Assembly: GCA_021811805.1 (NCBI GenBank)
Contig: JAKAQA010000002.1
Span: 1 to 57,486, forward strand
DNA length: 57,486 nucleotides
Source of the DNA: a bacterium
GTDB lineage: Bacteria; SZUA-79; Acidulodesulfobacterales; Acidulodesulfobacteraceae
Direction of reading: 5' to 3'
Shown here: piece after piece, positions 9,516 through 19,126 of the stretch
Layout of the letters: each line of letters begins with the position of its first letter
How positions within the stretch are numbered: the first letter of the stretch is position 1
Made by a program: the position numbers and the translations under genes
Notes under the pieces: model-generated
The model's input: only the letters and a program-made list of their open reading frames with translations
Database searches by the model: none
Told to the model about the DNA's origin: nothing

Positions 9516-10149
9516 TACCGAAAAAGTTCTATCCGAAACAAAGCAGGAAACTCCTATCGGAGCGCAGGACATAAAGGAGCCGGCCGTTCAGACCGAGCCT
9601 CAATCTAAACCGCCCGCAGAACCGGAAGACGATAATATCAGCTGGGAGGACGCCTTTAAAGAAGAGGAAGCGGCTAACGCCGCCGAAAAGCAGGAAACTT
9701 CGGGCGCGAATGCGGCGGACAATTTAGACATAGACATAGACGCAATAAAAGAAGCCGGCGGCAACGAAGGAAAATCCGAAGGCGCGGATATCGGCGCAGA
9801 CGAGGCTCCAGCCGCAGTAAAAACGGTTAAAAAGCCGGTAAAAAAACTTGAATTCGCTTCTTTCGACGAATCGGACAAAACGGCGGAGCCGCCTAAAAAT
9901 TTAGATTTTATTCTGGATATACCGCTTACCATTTCGGTAGAGCTCGGAAGAACCAAAATGGTCATAAACGATATGCTTCAGCTTGGACAGGGCTCCGTAA
10001 TAGAACTTGCAAAACTTGCGGGAGAGCCTCTCGACATATACGTAAACGGAAAGCTTATGGCAAGAGGCGAAGTCGTATTGGTCAACGATAAATTCGGCGT
10101 CAGGCTTACGGACATAATAAGTCCGGTAGAAAGGGTTAAAAAACTATGA
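9508..10149 (+). CDS. fliN: Flagellar motor switch protein FliN with long acidic N-terminal extension
   Basis: C-term SPOA: LDFILDIPLTISVELGRTKMVINDMLQLGQGSVIELAKLAGEPLDIYVNGKLMARGEVVLVNDKFGVRLTDIIS. Confidence 0.95.
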   Translation: MSDTEKVLSETKQETPIGAQDIKEPAVQTEPQSKPPAEPEDDNISWEDAFKEEEAANAAEKQETSGANAADNLDIDIDAIKEAGGNEGKSEGADIGADEAPAAVKTVKKPVKKLEFASFDESDKTAEPPKNLDFILDIPLTISVELGRTKMVINDMLQLGQGSVIELAKLAGEPLDIYVNGKLMARGEVVLVNDKFGVRLTDIISPVERVKKL

Positions 10150-11384
10150 AAATTAAATTATTTTTTTCGGCAATTTTAATTTCAGCGCTTTTTGCGGTCG
10201 TTTTTCCTAACGTTTGCCGCGCCGGTTCGGCGGACGGCAATTTGACGTTAAAAAACATATATGTTTCTAAAAGCAAAAATGCGGATTCATACCTTATATG
10301 GTTTAAGTTTAACCGAAAACCCGAAAGCATAGTTAAAAAGTTGGGCTTAAAAGGCTACAGCCTCGAACTTGCGTTTAAAAACGCGCAATCCGGAATGGGA
10401 GCTAAATTTATAAAATTTCATAACAGCAGGCTCTTTAAAGCCGTAGAGATTATGCCTGCCGAAAATTCGGAATTGAGCGCTGTAATCTATTTTCATAAAA
10501 ATATTAAAATAGCGCAAAAAGATACGTATGCGACTTTTTACGGAAGGTATTTTATAATTAAAATCGACCATGCTTTTTCGGGGGATTTATTTAAAAACGT
10601 CGGCAAAGAATTACCCGCGCAAAAAAATACAATAAAGCAGGCGGTCAAAACCTCCGAACAGCCTGCGCGTCCGGCAGGCGCCTCCGCCGTTTCGGCAGGT
10701 TCGCCGGAGCCGCCTAAAAATAATACTTTAGGAGGAAGCCCTTTCTTTGCAAAACGCCGGCCTAAATTAAATATGGGCTTCGAAGCGGTGAAAACCGCCG
10801 TTTATCTTGCATTGATTATCGGACTTATTTACGGCGCATATTTTCTTATGAATAAACTCAAGAACCGTATTTCGGTAAAGGAAAAGCCGAACAACCTTAA
10901 GATAGTATCATCGATTAACCTTGGAAATAAAAAATCAATTCTTTTAATAGAAGTAAACAAAGAATTTTTTCTTGTCGGAGTGTCGCAGTCGAATATTCAG
11001 GTTATAGGACAGCTTCAAGGTACTTTTTATAAAGCCGCCGGTGCAGATACCGCTCCGAATACCTATGAAATATCTAAAACAGGCGCAGAGAAAAGCAATG
11101 CTTCGCTCTCTGCCGGAGATACCGCTTTCGCAAGTCCGAGCCCTTCCGCTCCGGCCAAATCTTACGGCAAGTTTGCGGATGCAATGCGCGAGCAGGTTAA
11201 TAACGGAGGCGGCGGAATTAACGAACCTTACCGCAAGATAAAAGCGGAACAGTATGCGGATATAAATAAAATAAAAAATATAAACGAGGCAAAATTTAAA
11301 AATAAAGCCGATAACGTATTTTTCGATATAGAAGAAAGGTTAAAGGGATTAATGGAGAGCAATGGCAACTCTAAAAAGTTTTAA
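10146..11384 (+). CDS. fliO: FliO-like flagellar biosynthesis protein with extra N-terminal AMIN-like domain
   Basis: Signal peptide, about 120-aa beta-rich domain, TM segment, then NNLKIVSSINLGNKKSILLIEVNKEFFLVGVSQSNIQVIGQL (FliO); between fliN and fliP. Confidence 0.8.
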   Translation: MKIKLFFSAILISALFAVVFPNVCRAGSADGNLTLKNIYVSKSKNADSYLIWFKFNRKPESIVKKLGLKGYSLELAFKNAQSGMGAKFIKFHNSRLFKAVEIMPAENSELSAVIYFHKNIKIAQKDTYATFYGRYFIIKIDHAFSGDLFKNVGKELPAQKNTIKQAVKTSEQPARPAGASAVSAGSPEPPKNNTLGGSPFFAKRRPKLNMGFEAVKTAVYLALIIGLIYGAYFLMNKLKNRISVKEKPNNLKIVSSINLGNKKSILLIEVNKEFFLVGVSQSNIQVIGQLQGTFYKAAGADTAPNTYEISKTGAEKSNASLSAGDTAFASPSPSAPAKSYGKFADAMREQVNNGGGGINEPYRKIKAEQYADINKIKNINEAKFKNKADNVFFDIEERLKGLMESNGNSKKF

Positions 11385-12069
11385 AAATTCGTCGCTTTTA
11401 GCTTTACCGACTATAACGATGACCGGGCATCCCCAGCATTCGCAGGTATCTATGCTGATTCAGATACTTCTTATTTTTACGGTCATTTCCATAGCCCCTT
11501 CCATATTGATAATGATGACGTCTTTCGTCAGAATAGTAGTGGTTCTGTCTTTCCTGAGGACTTCGCTGGGCCTTTCGACCGAGCCGCCGAATCAGGTAAT
11601 TATAGGATTGAGCCTTTTTCTGACCTTTTTTATTATGGCTCCGGTTATAAATTCCGTATATAAAAATGCTTATATCCCTTATACGAAAGGCTCTATTGGA
11701 ATTAAAAGGGCATATAAAATAGGAATACGGCCGGTCAGGGGTTTTATGCTGAAACAGACGAGGCTTAAAGACCTTGAGCTTTTCGTTAAAATGTCTAAAC
11801 TTAAAAACATCAGGTCGCCGAAAGACGTGCCGACTTACGTGCTTATACCTGCATTCATAGTGAGCGAGCTTACGACCGCGTTCGAGATTAGCTTTCTTAT
11901 ATATCTGCCCTTTTTAATATTGGACCTTGTAGTATCGAGCCTTTTAATGTCTATGGGAATGTTGATGCTGCCGCCTACCATGATATCGCTTCCTTTTAAA
12001 CTTATGCTTTTTGTCATGGTCAACGGCTGGTATTTAGTAATAGGCTCTTTAGTGCAGAGTTTTAAATGA
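11362..12069 (+). CDS. fliP: Flagellar export apparatus protein FliP
   Basis: MTSFVRIVVVLSFLRTSLGLSTEPPNQVIIGLSLFLTFFIMAPV...VSELTTAFEISFLIYLPFLILDLVVSSLLMSMGMLMLPP; start overlaps the end of fliO. Confidence 0.97.
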   Translation: MATLKSFKNSSLLALPTITMTGHPQHSQVSMLIQILLIFTVISIAPSILIMMTSFVRIVVVLSFLRTSLGLSTEPPNQVIIGLSLFLTFFIMAPVINSVYKNAYIPYTKGSIGIKRAYKIGIRPVRGFMLKQTRLKDLELFVKMSKLKNIRSPKDVPTYVLIPAFIVSELTTAFEISFLIYLPFLILDLVVSSLLMSMGMLMLPPTMISLPFKLMLFVMVNGWYLVIGSLVQSFK

Positions 12070-12081
12070 TACGGGGGTTCC

Positions 12082-12360
12082 ATGTCTTTAGCGTTCGTAA
12101 ATTTTATTATACAAAAAGTCATAGTTACGGTTTTGTATTTAAGCGCTCCGCCGCTTATAGCAAGTCTTGCGGTAGGAATACTTATAAGCATGTTTCAGGC
12201 GGTGACTCAACTGCAGGACCAGACGCTTACTTTCGTTCCCAAGATTATCGCGGTAATAGTAGTTTTATTGATTTTCGGGCCTTGGATGCTCAGCGTTCTG
12301 GGAAATTTCGCTACGGTCATTTTTACGCATTTTCCCCAGTATATAAGGGGTGGGAGCTGA
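12082..12360 (+). CDS. fliQ: Flagellar export apparatus protein FliQ
   Basis: SAPPLIASLAVGILISMFQAVTQLQDQTLTFVPKIIAVIVVLLIFGPWML. Confidence 0.96.
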   Translation: MSLAFVNFIIQKVIVTVLYLSAPPLIASLAVGILISMFQAVTQLQDQTLTFVPKIIAVIVVLLIFGPWMLSVLGNFATVIFTHFPQYIRGGS

Positions 12361-12361
12361 T

Positions 12362-13141
12362 ATGCCCGTTATAATAATCCACCAATACCTGCTCATAGAA
12401 TTTATGCTGATATTTTTTAGAATTATAGCAATGCTCGTGGTTTTGCCTTTTATCGGCAGTTCCGCGGTTCCGGGCTGGGCAAAAATCGGTCTTGCGTTTT
12501 TTATGTCTTTAATCGTTTATCCTTTGATTATTAAAATCCAGATAATACCGCATATTCCATTGCCGACGGTTATCCTGGCCGTTGTTTCGCAGGTATTAAT
12601 AGGCATTATTTTCGGTTTCTTAGTTCTTATTATCTTTACGGGCGTCGAAGTAGCGGGACAACTTATCAGCGTTCAAGTCGGATTCGGCATGATAAGCCTG
12701 CTGAATCCCCTGATTTCTAATCAGCAGGTTTCCTTAATATCCAACCTGCAGAATTATTTAGCGCTGGTAATTTTAATAGAAACATCTGCATTTTTCTTTG
12801 TTATCGAGGGGATATACGACAGTTTTAAAACTATCCCTTTAACTTTTATTAATTTTTCGCCCTATATTTTCAAATATTTAGTAAATAAAGCCGGGGATAT
12901 ATTTCTAATAGGCGTTAATTTAAGCATTCCTATAATATTAGTGGCAATTTTATTAAATATAATTATAGCTTTAATGGGAAGGCTCGCTCCCCAGTTTAAT
13001 ATTTTTGCCGTAGGATTCCCGCTTATTATAATCGTGGGACTGCTTATGCTGTATATTTCCGTGCCGTATTTTACGGACTATATAATGATGTCTTTTTCGG
13101 GTTTGCAATTAGAATTTAACCGCTTGATAAATACTATATAA
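12362..13141 (+). CDS. fliR: Flagellar export apparatus protein FliR
   Basis: Polytopic protein with FliR pattern (RIIAMLVVLPFIGSSAVPGWAKIGLAFFMS...GVEVAGQLISVQVGFGM). ATG at 12362 preferred over the 12350 start in the track. Confidence 0.93.
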   Translation: MPVIIIHQYLLIEFMLIFFRIIAMLVVLPFIGSSAVPGWAKIGLAFFMSLIVYPLIIKIQIIPHIPLPTVILAVVSQVLIGIIFGFLVLIIFTGVEVAGQLISVQVGFGMISLLNPLISNQQVSLISNLQNYLALVILIETSAFFFVIEGIYDSFKTIPLTFINFSPYIFKYLVNKAGDIFLIGVNLSIPIILVAILLNIIIALMGRLAPQFNIFAVGFPLIIIVGLLMLYISVPYFTDYIMMSFSGLQLEFNRLINTI

Positions 13142-13145
13142 TACC

Positions 13146-14231
13146 ATGGCCGAAGATAAATTCGATAAAACCGAACCCGCAAGTCCTAAAAGAATTCAGG
13201 ACGCCAGAGAAAACGGGCAGGTGATGAAATCCAGGGAGGTTACCAACGTCTTCGTATTCGTCGTCGTAATAATATACCTTTATTTTAATATTTCGCATAT
13301 AGGCAGAATAGTATCGGGGCAGTTAGTCTATTTTTTGTCTAATTTCTCCCGTTTAAACTTGAATTACGCCGCCTGCATTAATATCATAGACGGGCTGATT
13401 TATACGGTGGTTTACGCCGTTCTTCCGTTCGTACTTATAGTATTTTTTGCATCGCTGGTTTCAAACATAGCACAGGTAGGTTTTCTTTTGACCTTTCAGC
13501 CTTTAATCCCCAACATTACGCGCATCGACCCCGTTTCGGGCGTTAAAAGATTTTTTTCCTTACAGTCGGTCAACGAACTGGTAAAATCTATATTCAAATT
13601 TTTCGTTTTAACCGCAATAGCTTATTTTACATGCGCCCCTTATTTAAAAAAAATACTGGTTTTGCAGTATATGACTCCGTCTTTCGATATTTTTTTTACG
13701 GTTAAACTTATTTATAAACTTTTTTTTAATATTATTATGGCTATGGTAGTCCTCGCGATTGCCGATTTTTTCATACAGAGGTATCAATATAACAAAGGGC
13801 TTATGATGACGAAGCAGGAAGTCAAAGACGAAGCCAAGCAGTTCGAAGGCGACCAGCAGGTAAAAGGAAAAATAAGAAAAATGCAGAGGGAAATAGCCAG
13901 AAGAAGAATTTTAAAAGAGGTCAAGAATGCGCACGTTGTTATTACGAACCCTACCCACTTTGCCGTAGCCCTTAAATACGACAATAAAAAATACAACGCT
14001 CCGGTAGTGCTTGCAAAAGGCGCCGACAATCTTGCTCTTCTTATAAAAAAAATAGCAAAAGAAAACGATATTCCGACCGTAGAAAACAAATACGTCGCGA
14101 GGACTCTTTACGAAACGTGCGAACCGGGGCAGGCTATCCCCGCGTCTCTTTATAAAGCGGTAGCGGAAATACTCGCCCATCTATATACTACTAACGAAAA
14201 GTTTAAACAAATATGGAGTTTTATTAAATAA
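13146..14231 (+). CDS. flhB: Flagellar export switch protein FlhB
   Basis: AEDKFDKTEPASPKRIQDARENGQVMKSREV; autocleavage motif NPTH (VVITNPTHFAVALKYD). Confidence 0.97.
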   Translation: MAEDKFDKTEPASPKRIQDARENGQVMKSREVTNVFVFVVVIIYLYFNISHIGRIVSGQLVYFLSNFSRLNLNYAACINIIDGLIYTVVYAVLPFVLIVFFASLVSNIAQVGFLLTFQPLIPNITRIDPVSGVKRFFSLQSVNELVKSIFKFFVLTAIAYFTCAPYLKKILVLQYMTPSFDIFFTVKLIYKLFFNIIMAMVVLAIADFFIQRYQYNKGLMMTKQEVKDEAKQFEGDQQVKGKIRKMQREIARRRILKEVKNAHVVITNPTHFAVALKYDNKKYNAPVVLAKGADNLALLIKKIAKENDIPTVENKYVARTLYETCEPGQAIPASLYKAVAEILAHLYTTNEKFKQIWSFIK

Positions 14232-16327
14232 TGGCGGAAAAAGCTGAAGCGGGCGTTCTTTCCCGCAACATATTCTTCAGAAACTCGGACGTACTGTTGG
14301 CGCTCCTTTTCATGATGGTTATCGGCCTTATGGTTATACCGATAACTACATGGATGCTCGATATATTTCTGACTTTTTCGATAGCTTTCGGCATTATAAT
14401 TTTATTAATTTCCATTTACGTATTAAGGCCGCTGGAATTTTCGATATTTCCTACCATACTTTTAGTGGCGACTCTGTTCAGGCTGTCCTTAGAAATAGCT
14501 GCAACGAGGCTTATACTGCTGTACGGATATAAAGGCCCGGATGCCGCCGGAATAGTCATACAGTCTTTCGGGCAGTTCGTCGTCGGAGGCAATTTTGCTG
14601 TAGGAATAGTTATTTTCATAATTTTTATCGTCATAAATTTTCTGGTCATCACCAAGGGCGCTACGAGAGTAGCTGAGGTGTCGGCAAGATTTACTTTGGA
14701 CGCATTGCCCGGAAAACAGATGTCGATAGACGCCGAACTTAATTCAGGTTTTATAACGGATGCCGAGGCGAGAAAGAAAAGGTTGGACCTGACTAAAGAA
14801 GTAGATTTTTACGGGTCTATGGACGGTGCGAGCAAATTTGTCAGAGGAGACGTCGTTGCCGCCATAATAATTATTATCGTGAATATTATAGGGGGGCTTT
14901 TAATAGGGGTATTCCAGCACCATATGTCTATCCTTAGGGCGGCTTCGGACTATACTCTTTTAACGGTAGGCGAAGGATTGGTTGCGCAGATTCCGGCTCT
15001 TATAGTTTCTACTTCCGCAGGTATTATAATGACGAGGGCAACGCGGGAAAGCGACCTTTCCAAGGATTTTTCTTCCCAGTTTATATCGAATCCGAGGGTG
15101 CTTTATACCGCTTCGGGCATACTATTCTTTTTCGGCATTATTCCGGGACTTCCGCACTGGCCGTTTATCCTGTTCGCCGCGACCGCGAGCTTTATAGCTT
15201 ATCTTATCTCTAGAGAAGCGGGTAAGAAAAAAGCCGAGTCGGTAAAAACAGCGGCGGCGGAAAAAAAGGAAATACCGGAATCGCAGATTATCGAAAATGC
15301 TATGCAGATAGATATTCTCGAACTTGAAGTCGGTTATAACCTTATATCTTTCGTAGATGCCTCCAGAAGCGGAGAACTTTTGGAAAGAATAAAAGGCATA
15401 AGAAAACAGCTGGCGGCGGATATGGGGATAATCGTTCCGCCTTTGCATATAAAAGACAATTTAAATTTGAAACCTAACGAGTATGTTTTTTTAATTAAGG
15501 GGATAGAGGTCGCCAGATACGAAACTATGCCCAATAAGCTTCTTGCTATGAATCCCGGCAACGTAACGGAAAACATCCCCGGCATAGTTACCAAAGAACC
15601 GGCTTTTAATCTGCCGGCGCTTTGGATAGACGAAGGATTAAAGCAAAAAGCTCAAATGGCCGGATGGACCGTCGTAGAAATACCCGCCGTTATAGCGACC
15701 CACATAGTCGAAATAATAAAAAATAATGCGGCGGAACTGCTTACGAGGCAGGATGTACAGAAACTTCTCGATATACTTTCCTCGAAATATCCCAAAATCG
15801 TAGAAGACCTTATTCCGGGAGTTCTTTCTCTCAGCGCCGTACAGAATATTCTGGAGAATTTGCTTTCAGAAGGGGTTCCTATTAAGGATATGCTTACTAT
15901 AGTGGAAGCCCTGCATAATTACGCGCCCAATACGAAAGACCCCGCGGTTTTAACCGAATATGTGAGGAGCGCGTTGAAAAGAACTATTACGAAAACTTTA
16001 ATAACGCAGGACAATACAGTGAGGCCCCTTACGCTCGGCAAAAATTTAGAAACGGTTATATTAGGCGAATATAATAAGACTAAAGAACAGGGCGCCGGAT
16101 ATTCCGGGCTTGACCCGTCTTATTACAATAAAATAATTTCGGCGGTCAGGGAAGGAGTCAAAAAATCGGCGGATGCCGGTTTGTCGCCTATAGTGCTGAC
16201 GTCTCCGCGCATTAGGCTTTTTTTAAAGAATATTTTAAACGAAATAGCTCCGGGGATTTCCGTCGTATCTACGAGCGAATTGTCCCCTAACATAAAAATA
16301 AAACCGGTAGGCACTATAGAAATATAA
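14231..16327 (+). CDS. flhA: Flagellar export protein FlhA
   Basis: FHIPEP-family N-term ([17 protein letters not shown]...[39 protein letters not shown]) and C-terminal cytoplasmic domain. Confidence 0.97.
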   Translation: [698 protein letters not shown]

Positions 16328-16333
16328 AAATCT

Positions 16334-17524
16334 ATGCAGATTAAAAGATACGAAGTTTTAGACATAAAAGACGCGATAGAGCTTATTAAAAAAGACCTCG
16401 GCGAAGAAGCGGTCATAATTTCTACAAGACAGGTCAACGGTTCCAACGACTTAGGGTTTTTCGGAAAACCTTTTCTCGAAGTAGTCGCCGCTATTGATTA
16501 TAAAGAGGAGGATATCGCTCCGCCTAAGGAGAGCCGCGGATTTAACCATGATATGCTTGCGCCCATATACGACGACGTGAAATTCCTAAAAGACAATTTC
16601 GACAGCATAGTAGAGGACAGGGTTATTTACGTTTTAAATTCAAAGTTTGAAGAAATCAAGGCGTTTATGAATGAAATTAAGTTTGATTTAAGCTTGCTGA
16701 AAGACGAAAGAACCAATAAAGGAACTGCACAAAACGACCTTCTTGTATATTTGGACAATATTTCATTTGAAAGAAATATATCCGCTAAATTAATCGAAAT
16801 ATTTTTTAAAGACATAAAATTAACTAATTTCAAAAAGGAAGAAAAAGTAGAATATTTTAAAAAATTTTTTAAAAAAATAATAGAAAAAAAAGTCGAAAGG
16901 AAAAAAATAAACCGCCTGTTCGACGGAAAAACCGTTATCGCGGTCGTCGGAAACAGCGGTTCCGGAAAAACCGCGACCGCCGCTAAACTCTGTTCCAAAT
17001 TTATATTCGAAAAAAATCTGCATGTTTCGCTCTGTACTATAGATTCTCTGAAAATAGGCGGCTACGAAACTTTAAAAAAATATGCGGAAAAATTAAAGAT
17101 AAATTTTTCAGCGTTAAAAGACCCGCAGGGATTAAATTCTTTTATTTCCGATTCGCAGTCCGACGTTATCGTAATCGATACCTTTGCCGTTAATCACAAT
17201 AATCTGTTTCAGCTGAACGCCCTGTCAAAATTTATAGGCAGTTTAAAGGGCGTAATTAATACGGAGCTTTTGCTCCCCGCCCACCTTAAACACTTAGATG
17301 CCGTGAGGGCTTACGAATCTTTCAGGAACAAGGTCGGAATAAGCGGAGTTATTATATCGAAAACGGACGAGTCGCGCGGCATCGGCAATCTTGCGGGCCT
17401 GCTTCTTCTTCAGGACTCGGCGGTAGATTTTATTACCTCCGGAGAAAACGTTCCGGAAGATATCGAAGAAGCGACGACCGAGAATATTTATTCTTTATTT
17501 TTTCCTAAACCTGCGGAGTTCTAA
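16334..17524 (+). CDS. flhF: FlhF-like SRP-family GTPase
   Basis: MQIKRYEVLDIKDAIELIKKDLGEEAVIISTRQV; P-loop GNSGSGKTATAAKL; between flhA and a MinD-like gene. Confidence 0.92.
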   Translation: MQIKRYEVLDIKDAIELIKKDLGEEAVIISTRQVNGSNDLGFFGKPFLEVVAAIDYKEEDIAPPKESRGFNHDMLAPIYDDVKFLKDNFDSIVEDRVIYVLNSKFEEIKAFMNEIKFDLSLLKDERTNKGTAQNDLLVYLDNISFERNISAKLIEIFFKDIKLTNFKKEEKVEYFKKFFKKIIEKKVERKKINRLFDGKTVIAVVGNSGSGKTATAAKLCSKFIFEKNLHVSLCTIDSLKIGGYETLKKYAEKLKINFSALKDPQGLNSFISDSQSDVIVIDTFAVNHNNLFQLNALSKFIGSLKGVINTELLLPAHLKHLDAVRAYESFRNKVGISGVIISKTDESRGIGNLAGLLLLQDSAVDFITSGENVPEDIEEATTENIYSLFFPKPAEF

Positions 17525-17556
17525 GAGGCAATAAAAAATTCAAGAGGCATTTTAAA

Positions 17557-18405
17557 ATGAAAAGACAAAAAAACGAAAATTCTTATACAAAAATTATTTC
17601 CGTTACAAGCGGCAAGGGCGGGGTCGGCAAGACAAATATAGTCTGCAATCTTGCGTATTGTTTTGCTTCTATGGGAAAAAGGGTAATAATAATGGATGCC
17701 GACCTTAGTCTCGGAAACGTTTCGGTGGTAATGGGAATGATTCCTAAATACAATATATCGCAGGTTATTTACGGGGATAAACATCTGAGGGATATTATAA
17801 TGACCGATTCCAACGGCATAATGGTTCTTCCGGCTTCTTCCGGCATATCCGAACTGTCGAACCTTTCCGAACCGCAAAAGCTCACGCTGATGTCGAGGTT
17901 CGACGAATTTGCCGGAGATTTAGACGCCGGCGGAAGCCCGATAGACGTGCTTCTTATAGATACCGGAGCGGGTATATCGTCCAACGTTCTGTATTTCAAT
18001 CTTGCCGCCAGCGAAATATACGTGGTAGTTACTCCGGAACCTACTTCCATTACCGACGCTTACGCCCTCATAAAAGTTTTAAGCACCAAATACAGCGAAA
18101 AATATTTTTCTATAATAGTCAATAACGTCAGAAGCGAAAGGGAAGCAAAAGAGGTATATAAGCATTTGAGCCTTGTTTCCGATAAGTTCCTTAAAGTCAA
18201 TTTAAATTACCTCGGCCACATTTTAAGCGACGACAGTATTTCCCGTTCAGTTATAATGCAGAGGCCGGCGTCAAGCATTTTTCCAGATTCAAAGGCTTCC
18301 GTATGCTTTAAAAAATTAGCTTACAATATACTTTCGCAGAAAGACAATAAAACGTCCAACGGCAATATTCAGTTTTTTCTTAACAGGCTTCTCATGTCAT
18401 TCTAA
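17557..18405 (+). CDS. flhG: MinD-like flagellar number regulator FlhG/FleN
   Basis: ISVTSGKGGVGKTNIVCNLAYCFASMGKRVIIMDADLSLGNVSVVMG; downstream of flhF. Confidence 0.93.
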   Translation: MKRQKNENSYTKIISVTSGKGGVGKTNIVCNLAYCFASMGKRVIIMDADLSLGNVSVVMGMIPKYNISQVIYGDKHLRDIIMTDSNGIMVLPASSGISELSNLSEPQKLTLMSRFDEFAGDLDAGGSPIDVLLIDTGAGISSNVLYFNLAASEIYVVVTPEPTSITDAYALIKVLSTKYSEKYFSIIVNNVRSEREAKEVYKHLSLVSDKFLKVNLNYLGHILSDDSISRSVIMQRPASSIFPDSKASVCFKKLAYNILSQKDNKTSNGNIQFFLNRLLMSF

Positions 18406-18415
18406 ATTATATAAT

Positions 18416-19126
18416 ATGCAAAAATTAGACGATAAATCGAAAAAATTAATAGAAGAAAACTTCAGCCTCGTGAATAAGGTCGCTAATTTTATGTCGGTAA
18501 AATTTAACGGCGTAATAAATAAGGACGACATTATAGAGTTCGGAATATTCGGGCTTATAGATGCGGCTATAAAGTTCGACCCTTCAAAAAACGAAAATTT
18601 TAAATTTTATGCGATAACGCGCATAAAAGGAACTATACTCGACAACGTGCGGAAACTCGATTATATGCCCAGAAACGTCAGGGAATTATCCGGAAGAATA
18701 GAAAAAGTTTATTCAAAATTAGAGCAGAAACTGGGCAGAATGCCTTCCGACGAAGAAGTTGCAGGCGAACTGGCTATAGGAATAGACGAACTTAACGAAA
18801 TGTTTTATAAGATAAGGGGAGCCTCGTTTTTAAACGATAAAGATTTCATATCTTTAGACAAAACCAGGCCGGAATCTTTGGACGCTATAGAAAGCAAGGA
18901 AGTTTCGATAATAGACGGTCTTTTAATGGACGAGAAAAAAAATATATTAAAGAAATATATAGATATGCTCGAAGATATTGAAAAGAATGTTCTGATGATG
19001 TATTATTATGATGAACTGACTTTGAAGGATATCGGAAATATATTAAATTTGACCGAATCGAGGATCTGCCAGATTCATTCTAAATCAATTATAAAATTGA
19101 GGGCTAAATTAAAATTTTATGAGTAA
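18416..19126 (+). CDS. fliA: Flagellar sigma factor sigma-28 (FliA)
   Basis: Sigma-70 family regions 2-4; YAITRIKGTILDNVRKLDYMPRNVR, DELTLKDIGNILNLTESRICQIHSKSIIKLRAKL. Confidence 0.94.
   Translation: MQKLDDKSKKLIEENFSLVNKVANFMSVKFNGVINKDDIIEFGIFGLIDAAIKFDPSKNENFKFYAITRIKGTILDNVRKLDYMPRNVRELSGRIEKVYSKLEQKLGRMPSDEEVAGELAIGIDELNEMFYKIRGASFLNDKDFISLDKTRPESLDAIESKEVSIIDGLLMDEKKNILKKYIDMLEDIEKNVLMMYYYDELTLKDIGNILNLTESRICQIHSKSIIKLRAKLKFYE

Noticed and set aside
12066-12374. 102-aa ORF overlapping fliQ in another frame
   Set aside because: Out-of-frame with the clear FliQ at 12082-12360; no coding signature.
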